From assembly GCF_009761815.1 (NCBI RefSeq), contig NZ_RWIN01000130.1, forward strand, positions 1 through 32,124: 32,124 bases of DNA, read 5' to 3'. This document shows positions 21,231 to 28,998 of this stretch, in pieces; positions within the stretch are counted from its first letter, which is position 1, and every line of letters starts with the position of its first letter. The notes beneath the pieces are model-generated. The model saw only the letters and a program-made list of their open reading frames with translations. It did not search any database and had not been told where the DNA came from. The DNA is from Pseudomonas sp. PB120. Its GTDB lineage: Bacteria > Pseudomonadota > Gammaproteobacteria > Pseudomonadales > Pseudomonadaceae. A program made the position numbers and the translations under genes.

Positions 21231-22595
21231 TTAGCCCTGCAACACACTCAGGGTCAGGTCCAGGCACTTGCGTGCCTTGGTCACCAGCTCATCGATTTCA
21301 GCCGGTGTAATTACCAGCGGCGGAGAAATGATCATGGTGTCGCCCACCGCACGCATGATCAGGCCGTTGTCGAAGCAGAACTGGCGGCAGATCATGCCGA
21401 CGCCCTTGCCTTCGTAACGCTTGCGAGTGGCCTTGTCCTGAACCAGTTCGATCGCCCCCAACAGACCGACCCCACGCACTTCCCCTACCAACGGGTGATC
21501 GTTCAGTTCCCGCAGACGCTTTTGCAAATAAGGTGCCGTTTCCCCATGAACGCGCTCGATAATTTTTTCTTCGCGCAGGATGCGGATGTTCTCCAGCGCC
21601 ACGGCGGCGGCTACCGGGTGACCGGAATAAGTGAAGCCGTGGTTGAAGTCGCCGCCTTCGTTGAGCACCGCGACCACTTCGTCACGCACGATCAGGCCCC
21701 CCATCGGGATGTAGCCCGAAGTCAGGCCTTTGGCGATGGTCATCATGTCGGGCTTGAGGTCGTAGAGATCGGAACCGAACCACTCGCCGGTGCGGCCGAA
21801 ACCGCAGATCACTTCGTCCGCCACGAACAGGATGTCGTACTTGGCGAGGATTTCCTTGATGCGCGGCCAGTAGGTAGCGGGCGGAATGATCACGCCGCCA
21901 GCGCCCTGGATTGGCTCGGCAATAAACGCACCGACGTTGTCCACGCCGACTTCCAGAATCTTCTCTTCCAGCTGATTGGCAGCCCACACACCGAACTCTT
22001 CCGGTGTCATGTCGCCGCCTTCAGCGAACCAGTACGGCTGGGCGATGTGGACGATGCCCGGGATCGGCAAGTCGCCTTGTTCGTGCATGTAGGTCATGCC
22101 GCCCAGGCTCGCGCCGGCCACGGTGGAACCGTGATAACCGTTCTTGCGGCTGATGATGACTTTCTTGTTCGGCTGGCCCTTGATCGCCCAGTAATGGCGG
22201 ACCATGCGCAACATAGTGTCGTTGCCTTCCGAACCGGAACCGGTGAAGAACACATGGTTCATGCCTTCAGGCGCGATGTCGGCGATGGCCTTGGCCAGTT
22301 CCAGCACCGGCGGGTGAGCGGTCTGGAAGAACAGGTTGTAATAAGGCAGTTCGCGCATTTGTTTGCTGGCGGCATCGGCCAGTTCATCGCGACCGTAGCC
22401 GATCGCTACGCACCACAGGCCGGCCATGCCGTCGAGGATCTTGTTGCCTTCGCTGTCCCAGAGGTAAACGCCTTTGGCGTTCGTGATAATCCGCGGGCCT
22501 TTCTCTTTCAGCTGTTTGAAGTCGCTGAAAGGGGCCAGGTGGTGATCATTGCTCAGGGCTTGCCATTCACGGGTTTGCGGGTTGTTGCTGGTCAT
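21231..22595 (-). CDS. spuC: Putrescine/polyamine aminotransferase SpuC
   Basis: A 454-residue class III PLP-dependent aminotransferase that moves the amino group of putrescine (and related diamines) to pyruvate, giving 4-aminobutanal. The PLP lysine is Lys289 (MTIAKGLTSGYIPMGG), Asp260 (LFVADEVICGFGRTG) contacts the pyridine ring, and GSGSEGND (119-126) binds the phosphate. The start is the ATG of MTSNNPQTREW at 22595 with AAGGAG 7 nt upstream; a longer frame upstream overlaps the spuB 3' region and is rejected. It follows spuB by 56 nt and is expected to be co-transcribed with it. It is often annotated generically as an aspartate aminotransferase family protein; position and length support SpuC. 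Confidence 0.95.
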   Translation of the reverse strand: MTSNNPQTREWQALSNDHHLAPFSDFKQLKEKGPRIITNAKGVYLWDSEGNKILDGMAGLWCVAIGYGRDELADAASKQMRELPYYNLFFQTAHPPVLELAKAIADIAPEGMNHVFFTGSGSEGNDTMLRMVRHYWAIKGQPNKKVIISRKNGYHGSTVAGASLGGMTYMHEQGDLPIPGIVHIAQPYWFAEGGDMTPEEFGVWAANQLEEKILEVGVDNVGAFIAEPIQGAGGVIIPPATYWPRIKEILAKYDILFVADEVICGFGRTGEWFGSDLYDLKPDMMTIAKGLTSGYIPMGGLIVRDEVVAVLNEGGDFNHGFTYSGHPVAAAVALENIRILREEKIIERVHGETAPYLQKRLRELNDHPLVGEVRGVGLLGAIELVQDKATRKRYEGKGVGMICRQFCFDNGLIMRAVGDTMIISPPLVITPAEIDELVTKARKCLDLTLSVLQG

Positions 22596-22651
22596 GCGAA
22601 TTCTCCTTGGAATCGGTTGGAGCGCCGCCAACAGCAGCGGCGCCCGGCGCA

Positions 22652-24010
22652 TCAGACGGCGAAGAGCAGGAATTCCCGCTCCCACGAACTGATCACGCGC
22701 TTGAAGTTTTCATGCTCGGCCCGCTTGACCGCGACGTAGCCAGTGATGAATTTTTTACCCAGGTATTTCTCGATGGTTGCGCTGTTTTCCATGCGTTCCA
22801 GCGCGTCTTCGATGGTCAGTGGCAGGCGCAGGTTGCGGCGTTCATAGCCACGGCCCACGACTGGCGCACTCGGGTTCAGGCCTTCGACCATGCCGATGTA
22901 ACCGCAGAGCAGGCTCGCGGCAATCGCCAGGTACGGGTTGGCGTCGGCGCCCGGCAGGCGGTTTTCCACCCGACGGTTTTGCGGCCCGGCATCCGGGACC
23001 CGCAGGCCCACGGTGCGGTTCTCTTCGCCCCACTCCACGTTCACCGGTGCCGAGGTGTCCGGCAGAAAGCGGCGGAAGGAGTTCACGTTCGGCGCGAACA
23101 GAGGCAACAGCTCGGGGATCAGCTTCTGCAAGCCGCCGATGTGATTCAGGAACAACTGGCTCATGGTCCCGTCTTCATTGGAGAAGACGTTCTTGCCGGT
23201 TTCGATGTCGATGATGCTCTGGTGCAAGTGCATCGCACTGCCCGGCTCGCCGGTCATGGGCTTGGCCATGAACGTGGCCGCCACGTCGTGCTTGAGCGCG
23301 GCTTCGCGCATGGTGCGTTTGAACACCAGAATCTGGTCGGCCAGCGACAGGGCATCGCCGTGACGGAAGTTGATTTCCATCTGCGCCGTGCCGTCTTCGT
23401 GGATCAGCGTATCGAGGTCCAGCTCCTGCAGTTCGCACCAGTCGTAGACGTCTTCGAACAGCGGGTCGAATTCGTTCGCCGCTTCAATGGAGAACGACTG
23501 ACGGCCGATTTCCGGGCGGCCGGAGCGACCGATCGGTGGCTGCAACGGGTAGTCGGGGTCGTCACTGCGCTTGGTCAGGTAGAACTCCATTTCCGGCGCC
23601 ACGATGGGCTGCCAGCCCTTGTCGGAATAGAGTTTGAGGACCTTTTTAAGCACGTTGCGTGGCGACAGCTCGATCGGGTTGCCTTGCTTGTCGTAGGTGT
23701 CGTGGATCACCTGCGCGGTGGGCTCGATGGCCCATGGCACCAGGTAGACTGCGTTTGCGTCCGGACGGCAGATCATGTCGATGTCGGCCGGGTCGAGCAG
23801 TTCGTAATAGATGTCGTCTTCGACATAGTCGCCGGTCACGGTCTGCAACAGCACGCTCTCGGGCAGGCGCATGCCTTTTTCGGCGATGAACTTGTTGGTC
23901 GGCGAAATCTTGCCCCGGGTAATACCGGTCAAGTCGGCGATCATGCATTCGACTTCTGTGATCTTGTGGTCTTTCAACCAATCGGTGAGCTGGTCGAGGT
24001 TGTGACTCAT
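22652..24010 (-). CDS. spuB: Glutamine synthetase-like gamma-glutamylpolyamine synthetase SpuB
   Basis: A 452-residue glutamine-synthetase fold enzyme of the PuuA/SpuB type, which ligates glutamate to a polyamine using ATP. The N-terminal beta-grasp (about 15-100) contains VECMIADLTGITRGK. The catalytic domain shows VAPEMEFYL, MEINFRHGDAL, GSAMHLHQS, NRTVGLRVP and ENRLPGADANPYL. The adenylylation loop tyrosine of housekeeping GlnA is not evident, as expected for this subfamily. The start has AGAGG 5 nt before the ATG. It is the first gene of the spuBCDEFGH unit. In P. aeruginosa spuA precedes spuB; here nothing does. Confidence 0.93.
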   Translation of the reverse strand: MSHNLDQLTDWLKDHKITEVECMIADLTGITRGKISPTNKFIAEKGMRLPESVLLQTVTGDYVEDDIYYELLDPADIDMICRPDANAVYLVPWAIEPTAQVIHDTYDKQGNPIELSPRNVLKKVLKLYSDKGWQPIVAPEMEFYLTKRSDDPDYPLQPPIGRSGRPEIGRQSFSIEAANEFDPLFEDVYDWCELQELDLDTLIHEDGTAQMEINFRHGDALSLADQILVFKRTMREAALKHDVAATFMAKPMTGEPGSAMHLHQSIIDIETGKNVFSNEDGTMSQLFLNHIGGLQKLIPELLPLFAPNVNSFRRFLPDTSAPVNVEWGEENRTVGLRVPDAGPQNRRVENRLPGADANPYLAIAASLLCGYIGMVEGLNPSAPVVGRGYERRNLRLPLTIEDALERMENSATIEKYLGKKFITGYVAVKRAEHENFKRVISSWEREFLLFAV

Positions 24011-24688
24011 AAATGCCTCTTAGGCTGAGTTTCCTGACTCTGGTAAGTCAGGCGTTGTTTGACGCATCGGCGCCGCGTTGAAATGCATGTCTACCACAAG
24101 CTATGGTGTTTTATCCGGACCGTGCGCCAAAAGCCGGGCGTGCAGAATCACGAGCGCTGCCCGGCGAGATCGCCGAGGCGCTATTGTGAATCGGTTCTAT
24201 ATTGAATGGAGTAACCGTAATGGGGGTGCCGCTTCGACCGTCCAGAATATCGGACAGGAGCAGTCGCTTCGTCGGGAGCGGGAAAATCACCGGCAGGCCC
24301 GGAGCCGCTGGAGCCATGGCGCGGACGTGGACGTCACCACAGATGTGATAAGCATGCTGACCGATCTGCCTGGAGCAGATGGCGACGCCGATTAACGGCA
24401 GGCGAGACATGAAGCACCCCGGTATTATTGCTGTTATGGGTTTGAATCGAGCTTAGCCTTGTTCATTTTTTTACACAACACCCCCGTAAAAAATACAACA
24501 CGGCCCGCTCAAGCCCGCGGCCGCTAAAGCATTCAAAGGTATAAAAACGCCCCAAAGTGCCTCAAAAAAGCCCTACGAGCGCTTTTTTAGGGCACAAAAG
24601 GCCTCGCTTGACTTCGGCATGCCGTTCGGGTTGACTGGAATCCGAAGAGATCAATGATTGATATTTTTAACAACAAAGGTGTTGCATC
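24011..24688. other. Long non-coding region between spuB and spuI (spuA absent)
   Basis: A 678-nt stretch with no convincing gene. Near spuB, CCTGACT (24033-24039) and AGTCAGG (24046-24052) form a 7-bp inverted repeat in the spuB leader. The middle (24060-24420) is GC-rich with only short, family-less frames. From about 24430 it becomes AT-rich: TTTACA (24470-24475) and ATACAA (24493-24498) at 17-nt spacing are a possible spuI promoter. A long hairpin follows at 24557-24595. A nearer promoter candidate is TTGACT (24631-24636) with ATGATT (24654-24659). No sigma-54 TGGCAC-N5-TTGC site was recognised. Confidence 0.6.
24557..24595 (+). promoter_or_regulatory. Long hairpin in the spuI leader
   Basis: The 15-nt arm at 24557-24571 (GTGCCTCAAAAAAGC) and the arm at 24581-24595 (GCTTTTTTAGGGCAC) pair at 13 of 15 positions around a 9-nt loop. 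A competing stem, GCCCT (24570-24574) with AGGGC (24589-24593), overlaps it. It is 93 nt upstream of the spuI start. If transcription begins near 24505 it lies in the mRNA leader. The internal A/T tracts make it atypical for a terminator. Confidence 0.4.
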
Positions 24689-26065
24689 ATGTCGGTACCC
24701 CCGCGTGCCGTTCAGCTTAACGAAGCGAACGCGTTCCTTAAGGAACATCCTGAGGTTCTGTACGTTGACCTTCTGATTGCGGATATGAATGGTGTGGTGC
24801 GCGGCAAGCGCATCGAACGCACCAGCCTCCACAAGGTTTACGAGAAAGGCATCAACCTGCCGGCCTCCCTATTTGCTCTGGATATCAATGGCTCGACGGT
24901 GGAAAGCACCGGCCTGGGCCTGGACATCGGCGATGCTGACCGAATCTGTTATCCAATTCCCGATACCCTCTGCAATGAGCCCTGGCAGAAGCGCCCGACC
25001 GCGCAACTGTTGATGACCATGCACGAACTCGAAGGTCAGCCGTTCTTTGCCGACCCGCGGGAAGTGCTGGCCAATGTCGTGCGCAAGTTCGACGAAATGG
25101 GCCTGACCATTTGCGCAGCGTTCGAACTGGAGTTCTACCTGATCGACCAGGAGAACGTGAACGGTCGTCCGCAACCACCTCGCTCGCCGGTCTCCGGCAA
25201 ACGCCCGCATTCGACACAGGTCTACCTGATCGACGACCTCGACGAATACGTCGACTGCCTCCAGGACATCCTGGAAGGTGCGAAAGAGCAAGGCATCCCG
25301 GCCGACGCCATCGTCAAGGAAAGTGCCCCGGCGCAGTTCGAAGTGAACCTGCACCACGTGGCCGACCCGATCAAGGCGTGCGACTACGCGGTCCTGCTCA
25401 AGCGTCTGATCAAGAACATCGCCTACGACCATGAGATGGACACCACCTTCATGGCCAAGCCTTACCCGGGCCAGGCGGGCAATGGTCTGCACGTCCACAT
25501 TTCGATTCTTGATAAAGATGGCAAAAACATTTTTGCCAGTGAGGATCCCGAGCAGAACGCCGCACTGCGTCACGCGATCGGCGGTGTGCTCGAGACCCTA
25601 CCGGCGCAGATGGCTTTCCTCTGCCCGAACGTCAACTCCTACCGTCGTTTCGGCGCACAGTTCTACGTGCCGAACTCGCCGTGCTGGGGCCTGGACAACC
25701 GTACCGTGGCCATCCGCGTTCCAACCGGCGCCGCCGATGCCGTGCGCATCGAGCACCGCGTTGCCGGCGCTGACGCCAACCCGTATCTGTTGATGGCTTC
25801 GGTTCTGGCAGGCGTGCACCACGGCCTGACCAACAAGATCGAGCCGGGCGCACCCGTGGAAGGCAACTCGTACGAGCAGAACGAGCAGAGCCTGCCGAAC
25901 AACCTGCGCGATGCATTGCGTGAGTTGGACGACAGCGAAGTCATGGCCAAGTACATCGATCCGAAATACATCGATATCTTTGTGGCCTGCAAGGAAAGTG
26001 AGCTGGAAGAGTTTGAACACTCCATCTCCGACCTTGAGTACAACTGGTACCTGCATACCGTTTAA
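24689..26065 (+). CDS. spuI: Glutamine synthetase-like gamma-glutamylpolyamine synthetase SpuI
   Basis: A 458-residue paralogue of SpuB, divergent from it. It begins the gamma-glutamylation route by joining glutamate to putrescine or another polyamine. The beta-grasp region contains LYVDLLIADMNGVVRGKR (about 24-41). The catalytic domain has CAAFELEFYL, AQFEVNLHH, GNGLHVHIS, NRTVAIRVP and IEHRVAGADANPYL. The ribosome site is AAAGG, and ATG at 24689 follows. The gene has its own long leader with a hairpin and ends at a strong terminator, so it is a single-gene transcript. SpuB and SpuI probably differ in polyamine preference; the sequence alone does not say which takes which. Confidence 0.94.
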   Translation: MSVPPRAVQLNEANAFLKEHPEVLYVDLLIADMNGVVRGKRIERTSLHKVYEKGINLPASLFALDINGSTVESTGLGLDIGDADRICYPIPDTLCNEPWQKRPTAQLLMTMHELEGQPFFADPREVLANVVRKFDEMGLTICAAFELEFYLIDQENVNGRPQPPRSPVSGKRPHSTQVYLIDDLDEYVDCLQDILEGAKEQGIPADAIVKESAPAQFEVNLHHVADPIKACDYAVLLKRLIKNIAYDHEMDTTFMAKPYPGQAGNGLHVHISILDKDGKNIFASEDPEQNAALRHAIGGVLETLPAQMAFLCPNVNSYRRFGAQFYVPNSPCWGLDNRTVAIRVPTGAADAVRIEHRVAGADANPYLLMASVLAGVHHGLTNKIEPGAPVEGNSYEQNEQSLPNNLRDALRELDDSEVMAKYIDPKYIDIFVACKESELEEFEHSISDLEYNWYLHTV

Positions 26066-26083
26066 ACGGCTGCAGTAAAAAAC

Positions 26084-26117
26084 AACGCCGCCGGCCTCAC
26101 AGCCTGCGGCGTTTTTT
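26084..26117 (+). terminator. Intrinsic terminator of spuI
   Basis: AACGCCGC (26084-26091) pairs with GCGGCGTT (26106-26113), extended inside by GGC/GCC. A run of seven T follows from 26112. It lies 18 nt after the stop codon. Confidence 0.9.
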
Positions 26118-26136
26118 TATGGCCAACATCAAACCC

Positions 26137-26272
26137 CTGTGGCGAGGGAGCTCGCTCCCGCTGGAGGCCGAAGGACTCCCTATATCAACCATACAATTGT
26201 GTCTGACACACCGCATTGGCCGGTTTTGGGGTCGCTTCGCGACCCAGCGGGAGCAAGCTCCCTCGCCACAGG
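26137..26272. repeat. REP doublet, TGTGGCGAGGGAGC type
   Basis: CTGTGGCGAGGGAGCTCGCT (arm from 26137) faces GCGGGAGCAAGCTCCCTCGC (arm to about 26272, ending CACAG). The interior has GGTCGCTTCGCGACC next to the right arm, a small perfect palindrome. It lies between the spuI terminator and the TetR gene and ends about 58 nt before the TetR start. Confidence 0.9.
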
Positions 26273-26330
26273 GGATATGGAACATTTGTTCGCTCTGCGT
26301 ACAATGCCCGCTGCCCCGCAGGAGACTCCA

Positions 26331-26969
26331 ATGACGCGCACCGCCACCGTTCGCAAACCCCGCGCCCGCAGCCAGGCCCGGATCGATTCGATACTCGATG
26401 CCGCCCGCACGCTGCTGGCCGCCGAGGGCGTGGCCAGTCTGTCGATCTACAGCGTGGCCGAGCGCGCGGAGATCCCGCCCTCCTCCGTCTACCACTTCTT
26501 CGCCAGCGTCCCGGCCCTGCTCGAAGCGCTCACTGCCGATGTCCACGCGGCTTTCCGCGCCTGCCTGCAAGCCCCCATCGACCACGACGCCCTGAGCGGC
26601 TGGCGCGACCTCTCGCGGCTGGTGGAACAACGCATGCTCAACATTTACGACGAAGACGCCGCCGCGCGCCAACTGATCCTCGCGCAGCACGGCCTGACTG
26701 AAGTGACCCAGGCCGACCGCCAGCACGACATTGAACTGGGCGACCTGATGCACAAGCTCTTCGATCATCACTTCGAACTACCGAAGCTTCCGGGTGATGT
26801 TGATGTGTTTGCGCTGGCCATGGAACTGGGTGATCGGGTGTATGCGCGCTCGGTGCAGCAGCATGGGCAGATCACGCCGCGCATGGCGGAAGAAGGGATG
26901 CGGGTGTTTGATGCGTATCTGGGGCTGTATTTACCGCCATATTTGCCGAAGCGTGCTATTCCTGCCTGA
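26331..26969 (+). CDS. TetR/AcrR-family transcriptional regulator
   Basis: A 212-residue regulator. The N-terminal DNA-binding domain (about 14-62) reads ARIDSILDAARTLLAAEG, then SLSIYSVAERAEIPPSSVYHFF, the helix-turn-helix typical of the family. The remaining helical domain would bind an unknown ligand and make the dimer. The N terminus is basic (TRTATVRKPRARSQAR). The start is the ATG with AGGAG 6 nt upstream; the longer frame reads through the REP doublet and is rejected. The target is unknown: it could be the spu genes, itself, or a distant locus. It converges on the ssu operon with a REP doublet between. Confidence 0.92.
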   Translation: MTRTATVRKPRARSQARIDSILDAARTLLAAEGVASLSIYSVAERAEIPPSSVYHFFASVPALLEALTADVHAAFRACLQAPIDHDALSGWRDLSRLVEQRMLNIYDEDAAARQLILAQHGLTEVTQADRQHDIELGDLMHKLFDHHFELPKLPGDVDVFALAMELGDRVYARSVQQHGQITPRMAEEGMRVFDAYLGLYLPPYLPKRAIPA

Positions 26970-26994
26970 TTATTTTTCAGCTGCACCGGCCTCA

Positions 26995-27069
26995 TCGCGA
27001 GCAGGCTCGCTCCCACAGGGGATTGTGTGATCGACATAGATCCAATGTGGGAGTGAGCCTGCTCGCGAT
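26995..27069. repeat. REP doublet
   Basis: TCGCGAGCAGGCTCGCTCCC (from 26995) and GGGAGTGAGCCTGCTCGCGA (to 27068) are inverted copies with one difference. They flank a short spacer (GTGTGATCGACATAGATCCA). It lies between the convergent TetR gene and the ssu operon. Confidence 0.92.
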
Positions 27070-27103
27070 TGCAGCACCGCCGAATCCACTGATTCACACG
27101 CAC

Positions 27104-27137
27104 AAAAAACCCCGAAGGGCTCACACCCTTCGGGGTT
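27104..27137 (-). terminator. Intrinsic terminator of the ssu operon
   Basis: ACCCCGAAGGG and CCCTTCGGGGT form an 11-bp stem with a 7-nt loop. On the minus strand it is followed by six T (the A-run at 27104-27109). It lies 19 nt after the ssuF stop codon. Confidence 0.92.
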
Positions 27138-27155
27138 GTACGCAATGCACGCCGA

Positions 27156-27371
27156 TTACAACTTGGCGATCGACACCTCGGTGGATTTCACAAACGCGAT
27201 CACTTCGCTGCCGACCACCAGTTCCAGCTCTTTCACCGAGCGGGTGGTGATCACCGAAGTGACGATGCCGGAAGCGGTCTGAACGTCGATTTCCGAAAGA
27301 ACGTCACCCAGCACGATTTCCTTGATGGAGCCTTTGAACTGGTTACGAACGTTGATGGCTTTGATAGTCAT
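27156..27371 (-). CDS. ssuF: Molybdopterin-binding (Mop/TOBE) protein SsuF
   Basis: A 71-residue single-Mop-domain protein of the molbindin type. It begins IKAINVRNQFKGSIKEIVLGD and continues with EIDVQTASGIVTSVITTRSV, the usual OB-like fold with the SxRNxFKG-like motif. Such proteins bind oxyanions such as molybdate as oligomers. In P. putida a gene of this kind (ssuF) ends the ssuEADCBF operon and is needed for sulfonate use, for reasons not fully explained. It is 33 nt downstream of ssuB, with AGGA upstream of the ATG. Small, cytosolic, and last in the operon before the terminator. Confidence 0.93.
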   Translation of the reverse strand: MTIKAINVRNQFKGSIKEIVLGDVLSEIDVQTASGIVTSVITTRSVKELELVVGSEVIAFVKSTEVSIAKL

Positions 27372-27404
27372 GATAGTGATTCCTGTCGTTGGATAAGGCT
27401 TGGG

Positions 27405-28211
27405 TTATTGCGCCCAACGCAATTGCGTAGGCAAGGGTGAAACGGGTTCCGGCTCCGGCGGCTCGCCGGGCAGGGCCAGCACGCGGTTGAGGACTTCGGT
27501 CTCCAGCGCCGCCAGCCGATGGGAACCGCGAACCCGAGGGCGCGGCAGTTCCACGTGCAGGTCGAGGCCGACTTCGCCCTCTTCGATCAGGATCACCCGA
27601 TCGGCAATCGCCACCGCTTCACTGACGTCGTGGGTCACCAGCAACACGGTGAAGCCGTGCTTTTGCCAGAGCCGTTCGATCAGTTGCTGCATTTCAATTC
27701 GGGTCAGGGCATCCAGGGCGCCCAGGGGTTCGTCGAGCAACAGCAAGCGCGGTTGATGGATCAGCGCGCGAGCCAGGGCCACCCGTTGCTTCTGCCCACC
27801 GGACAGCGCGGCGGGCCATTCATTGGCGCGATCCGCCAGGCCCACGGATTCCAGCGCTTCCAGCGCTTGTGGCCGCCAGTTGCCCTTGAGCCCGAGGCCG
27901 ACGTTGTCGATGACCTTTTTCCACGGCAACAACCGCGCTTCCTGGAACATCAGCCGGGTGTCTTCCCTGGCATCGCTCAGCGGCGCCGAGCCTGCCAGCA
28001 GTTCACCGCCCGTGGGCTTGTCGAGACCGGCAAGCAAGCGCAGCAAGGTACTTTTGCCGCAACCGCTGCGACCGACCACGGCAACGAACTGACCGGCCGG
28101 GATGTGCAGATCGATCTCGCGCAGCACCTGCCGCGAACCGAAGGTTTTTTGCAACTTGCGCACCGCCAGCGGAATGCCGCGCAGCAGGCGTGGAGGTTGT
28201 TGAGCCGTCAT
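27405..28211 (-). CDS. ssuB: Aliphatic sulfonate ABC transporter ATP-binding protein SsuB
   Basis: A 268-residue ATPase of the nitrate/sulfonate/taurine group. Walker A is GRSGCGKST (47-55), the signature is LSGGQKQRVALARALIHQP, Walker B is LLLLDEPLGALD, and the switch His is in LLVTHDVSEAV. The start is the ATG of MTAQQPPRLLRG, which overlaps the ssuC stop by 4 nt (ATGA) and has GGAGG 6 nt upstream; the longer frame lies within ssuC and is rejected. It energises SsuC for import of alkanesulfonates bound by SsuA. Confidence 0.95.
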   Translation of the reverse strand: MTAQQPPRLLRGIPLAVRKLQKTFGSRQVLREIDLHIPAGQFVAVVGRSGCGKSTLLRLLAGLDKPTGGELLAGSAPLSDAREDTRLMFQEARLLPWKKVIDNVGLGLKGNWRPQALEALESVGLADRANEWPAALSGGQKQRVALARALIHQPRLLLLDEPLGALDALTRIEMQQLIERLWQKHGFTVLLVTHDVSEAVAIADRVILIEEGEVGLDLHVELPRPRVRGSHRLAALETEVLNRVLALPGEPPEPEPVSPLPTQLRWAQ

Positions 28212-28990
28212 GCCGCACCTCCCTTGTTCACCTGATATGCCGGATGCCAGCGCAGCCACACACGCTCAAGTCCACGAGCGGCGAGATCGGCCAACTTGCC
28301 GAGCACCGCGTACAACAGAATCGCCAGCACCACCACGTCGGTCTGCAAGAACTCCCGGGCATTCATCGCCAGGTAGCCGATGCCGGAACTGGCCGAGATC
28401 GTTTCAGCCACGATCAAGGTCAGCCACATGAAGCCGAGGGCGAAACGCACGCCGACCAGAATCGAAGGCAGCGCACCGGGCAGGATCACCTGGCGGAACA
28501 GGCTGAAACCGGACAGGCCATAACTGCGGGACATCTCTACCAGCGCCGGATCGACGTTGCGGATGCCGTGGTACGTGTTGAGGTAGATCGGGAACAACGT
28601 ACCGAGCGCCACCAGAAAAATCTTCGCCGACTCGTCGATGCCAAACCACAGGATCACCAGCGGAATCAGCGCCAGGTGCGGCACGTTGCGGATCATCTGC
28701 ACCGAACTGTCGAGCAGGCGTTCGCCCCATTTCGACAGCCCGGTGATGAAGCCCAGTACCAGGCCGATGCTGCCGCCAATGGTGAAGCCCAATGCCGCGC
28801 GCCAGCCGCTGATCGCCAGGTGCGTCCAGATTTCGCCGCTGCGCACCAGGCTGATGCCGGCTTCGATGACCGCGATGGGTGCCGGCAGGATCCGCGTCGA
28901 CAACCAGCCCGCCGACACTGACAACTGCCACACCGCCAGCAGCAGGACCGGCAACGCCCAGGGCGCAAGGCTGTGGATGATTTTCTTCAT
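28208..28990 (-). CDS. ssuC: Aliphatic sulfonate ABC transporter permease SsuC
   Basis: A 260-residue inner-membrane permease with about six membrane segments. The first is WALPVLLLAVWQLSVSAGW (11-29). The EAA-type cytoplasmic loop is VEMSRSYGLSGFSLFRQVIL, followed by PGALPSILVGVRFALG, typical of the BPD permeases of SsuC/TauC. It probably works as a homodimer with SsuB. The ribosome site is GAGG 7 nt before the ATG. It follows ssuD by 8 nt and overlaps ssuB by 4 nt. Confidence 0.95.
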   Translation of the reverse strand: MKKIIHSLAPWALPVLLLAVWQLSVSAGWLSTRILPAPIAVIEAGISLVRSGEIWTHLAISGWRAALGFTIGGSIGLVLGFITGLSKWGERLLDSSVQMIRNVPHLALIPLVILWFGIDESAKIFLVALGTLFPIYLNTYHGIRNVDPALVEMSRSYGLSGFSLFRQVILPGALPSILVGVRFALGFMWLTLIVAETISASSGIGYLAMNAREFLQTDVVVLAILLYAVLGKLADLAARGLERVWLRWHPAYQVNKGGAA

Positions 28991-28998
28991 GGCGCGCC

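Noticed and set aside
22607..24028. A 473-codon open frame antisense to spuB
   Set aside because: Covers spuB exactly in a shadow frame; rich in His, Val, Arg and Gln as expected from antisense reading, with no family motif.
24078..24410. Overlapping short open frames on both strands in the spuB-spuI gap (105 and 99 codons)
   Set aside because: No ribosome site, no family resemblance, no signal peptide or motif; the two frames overlap each other on opposite strands.
24557..24595. Reading the spuI-leader hairpin as an ordinary terminator
   Set aside because: The stem core next to the T-run is only two G-C pairs deep (GC/GC), and the T-run is paired inside the stem. There is also no gene upstream on that strand for it to terminate.
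24011..24688. A sigma-54 promoter for the polyamine genes
   Set aside because: I looked for TGGCAC-N5-TTGC on both strands in the divergent region and found no acceptable match.
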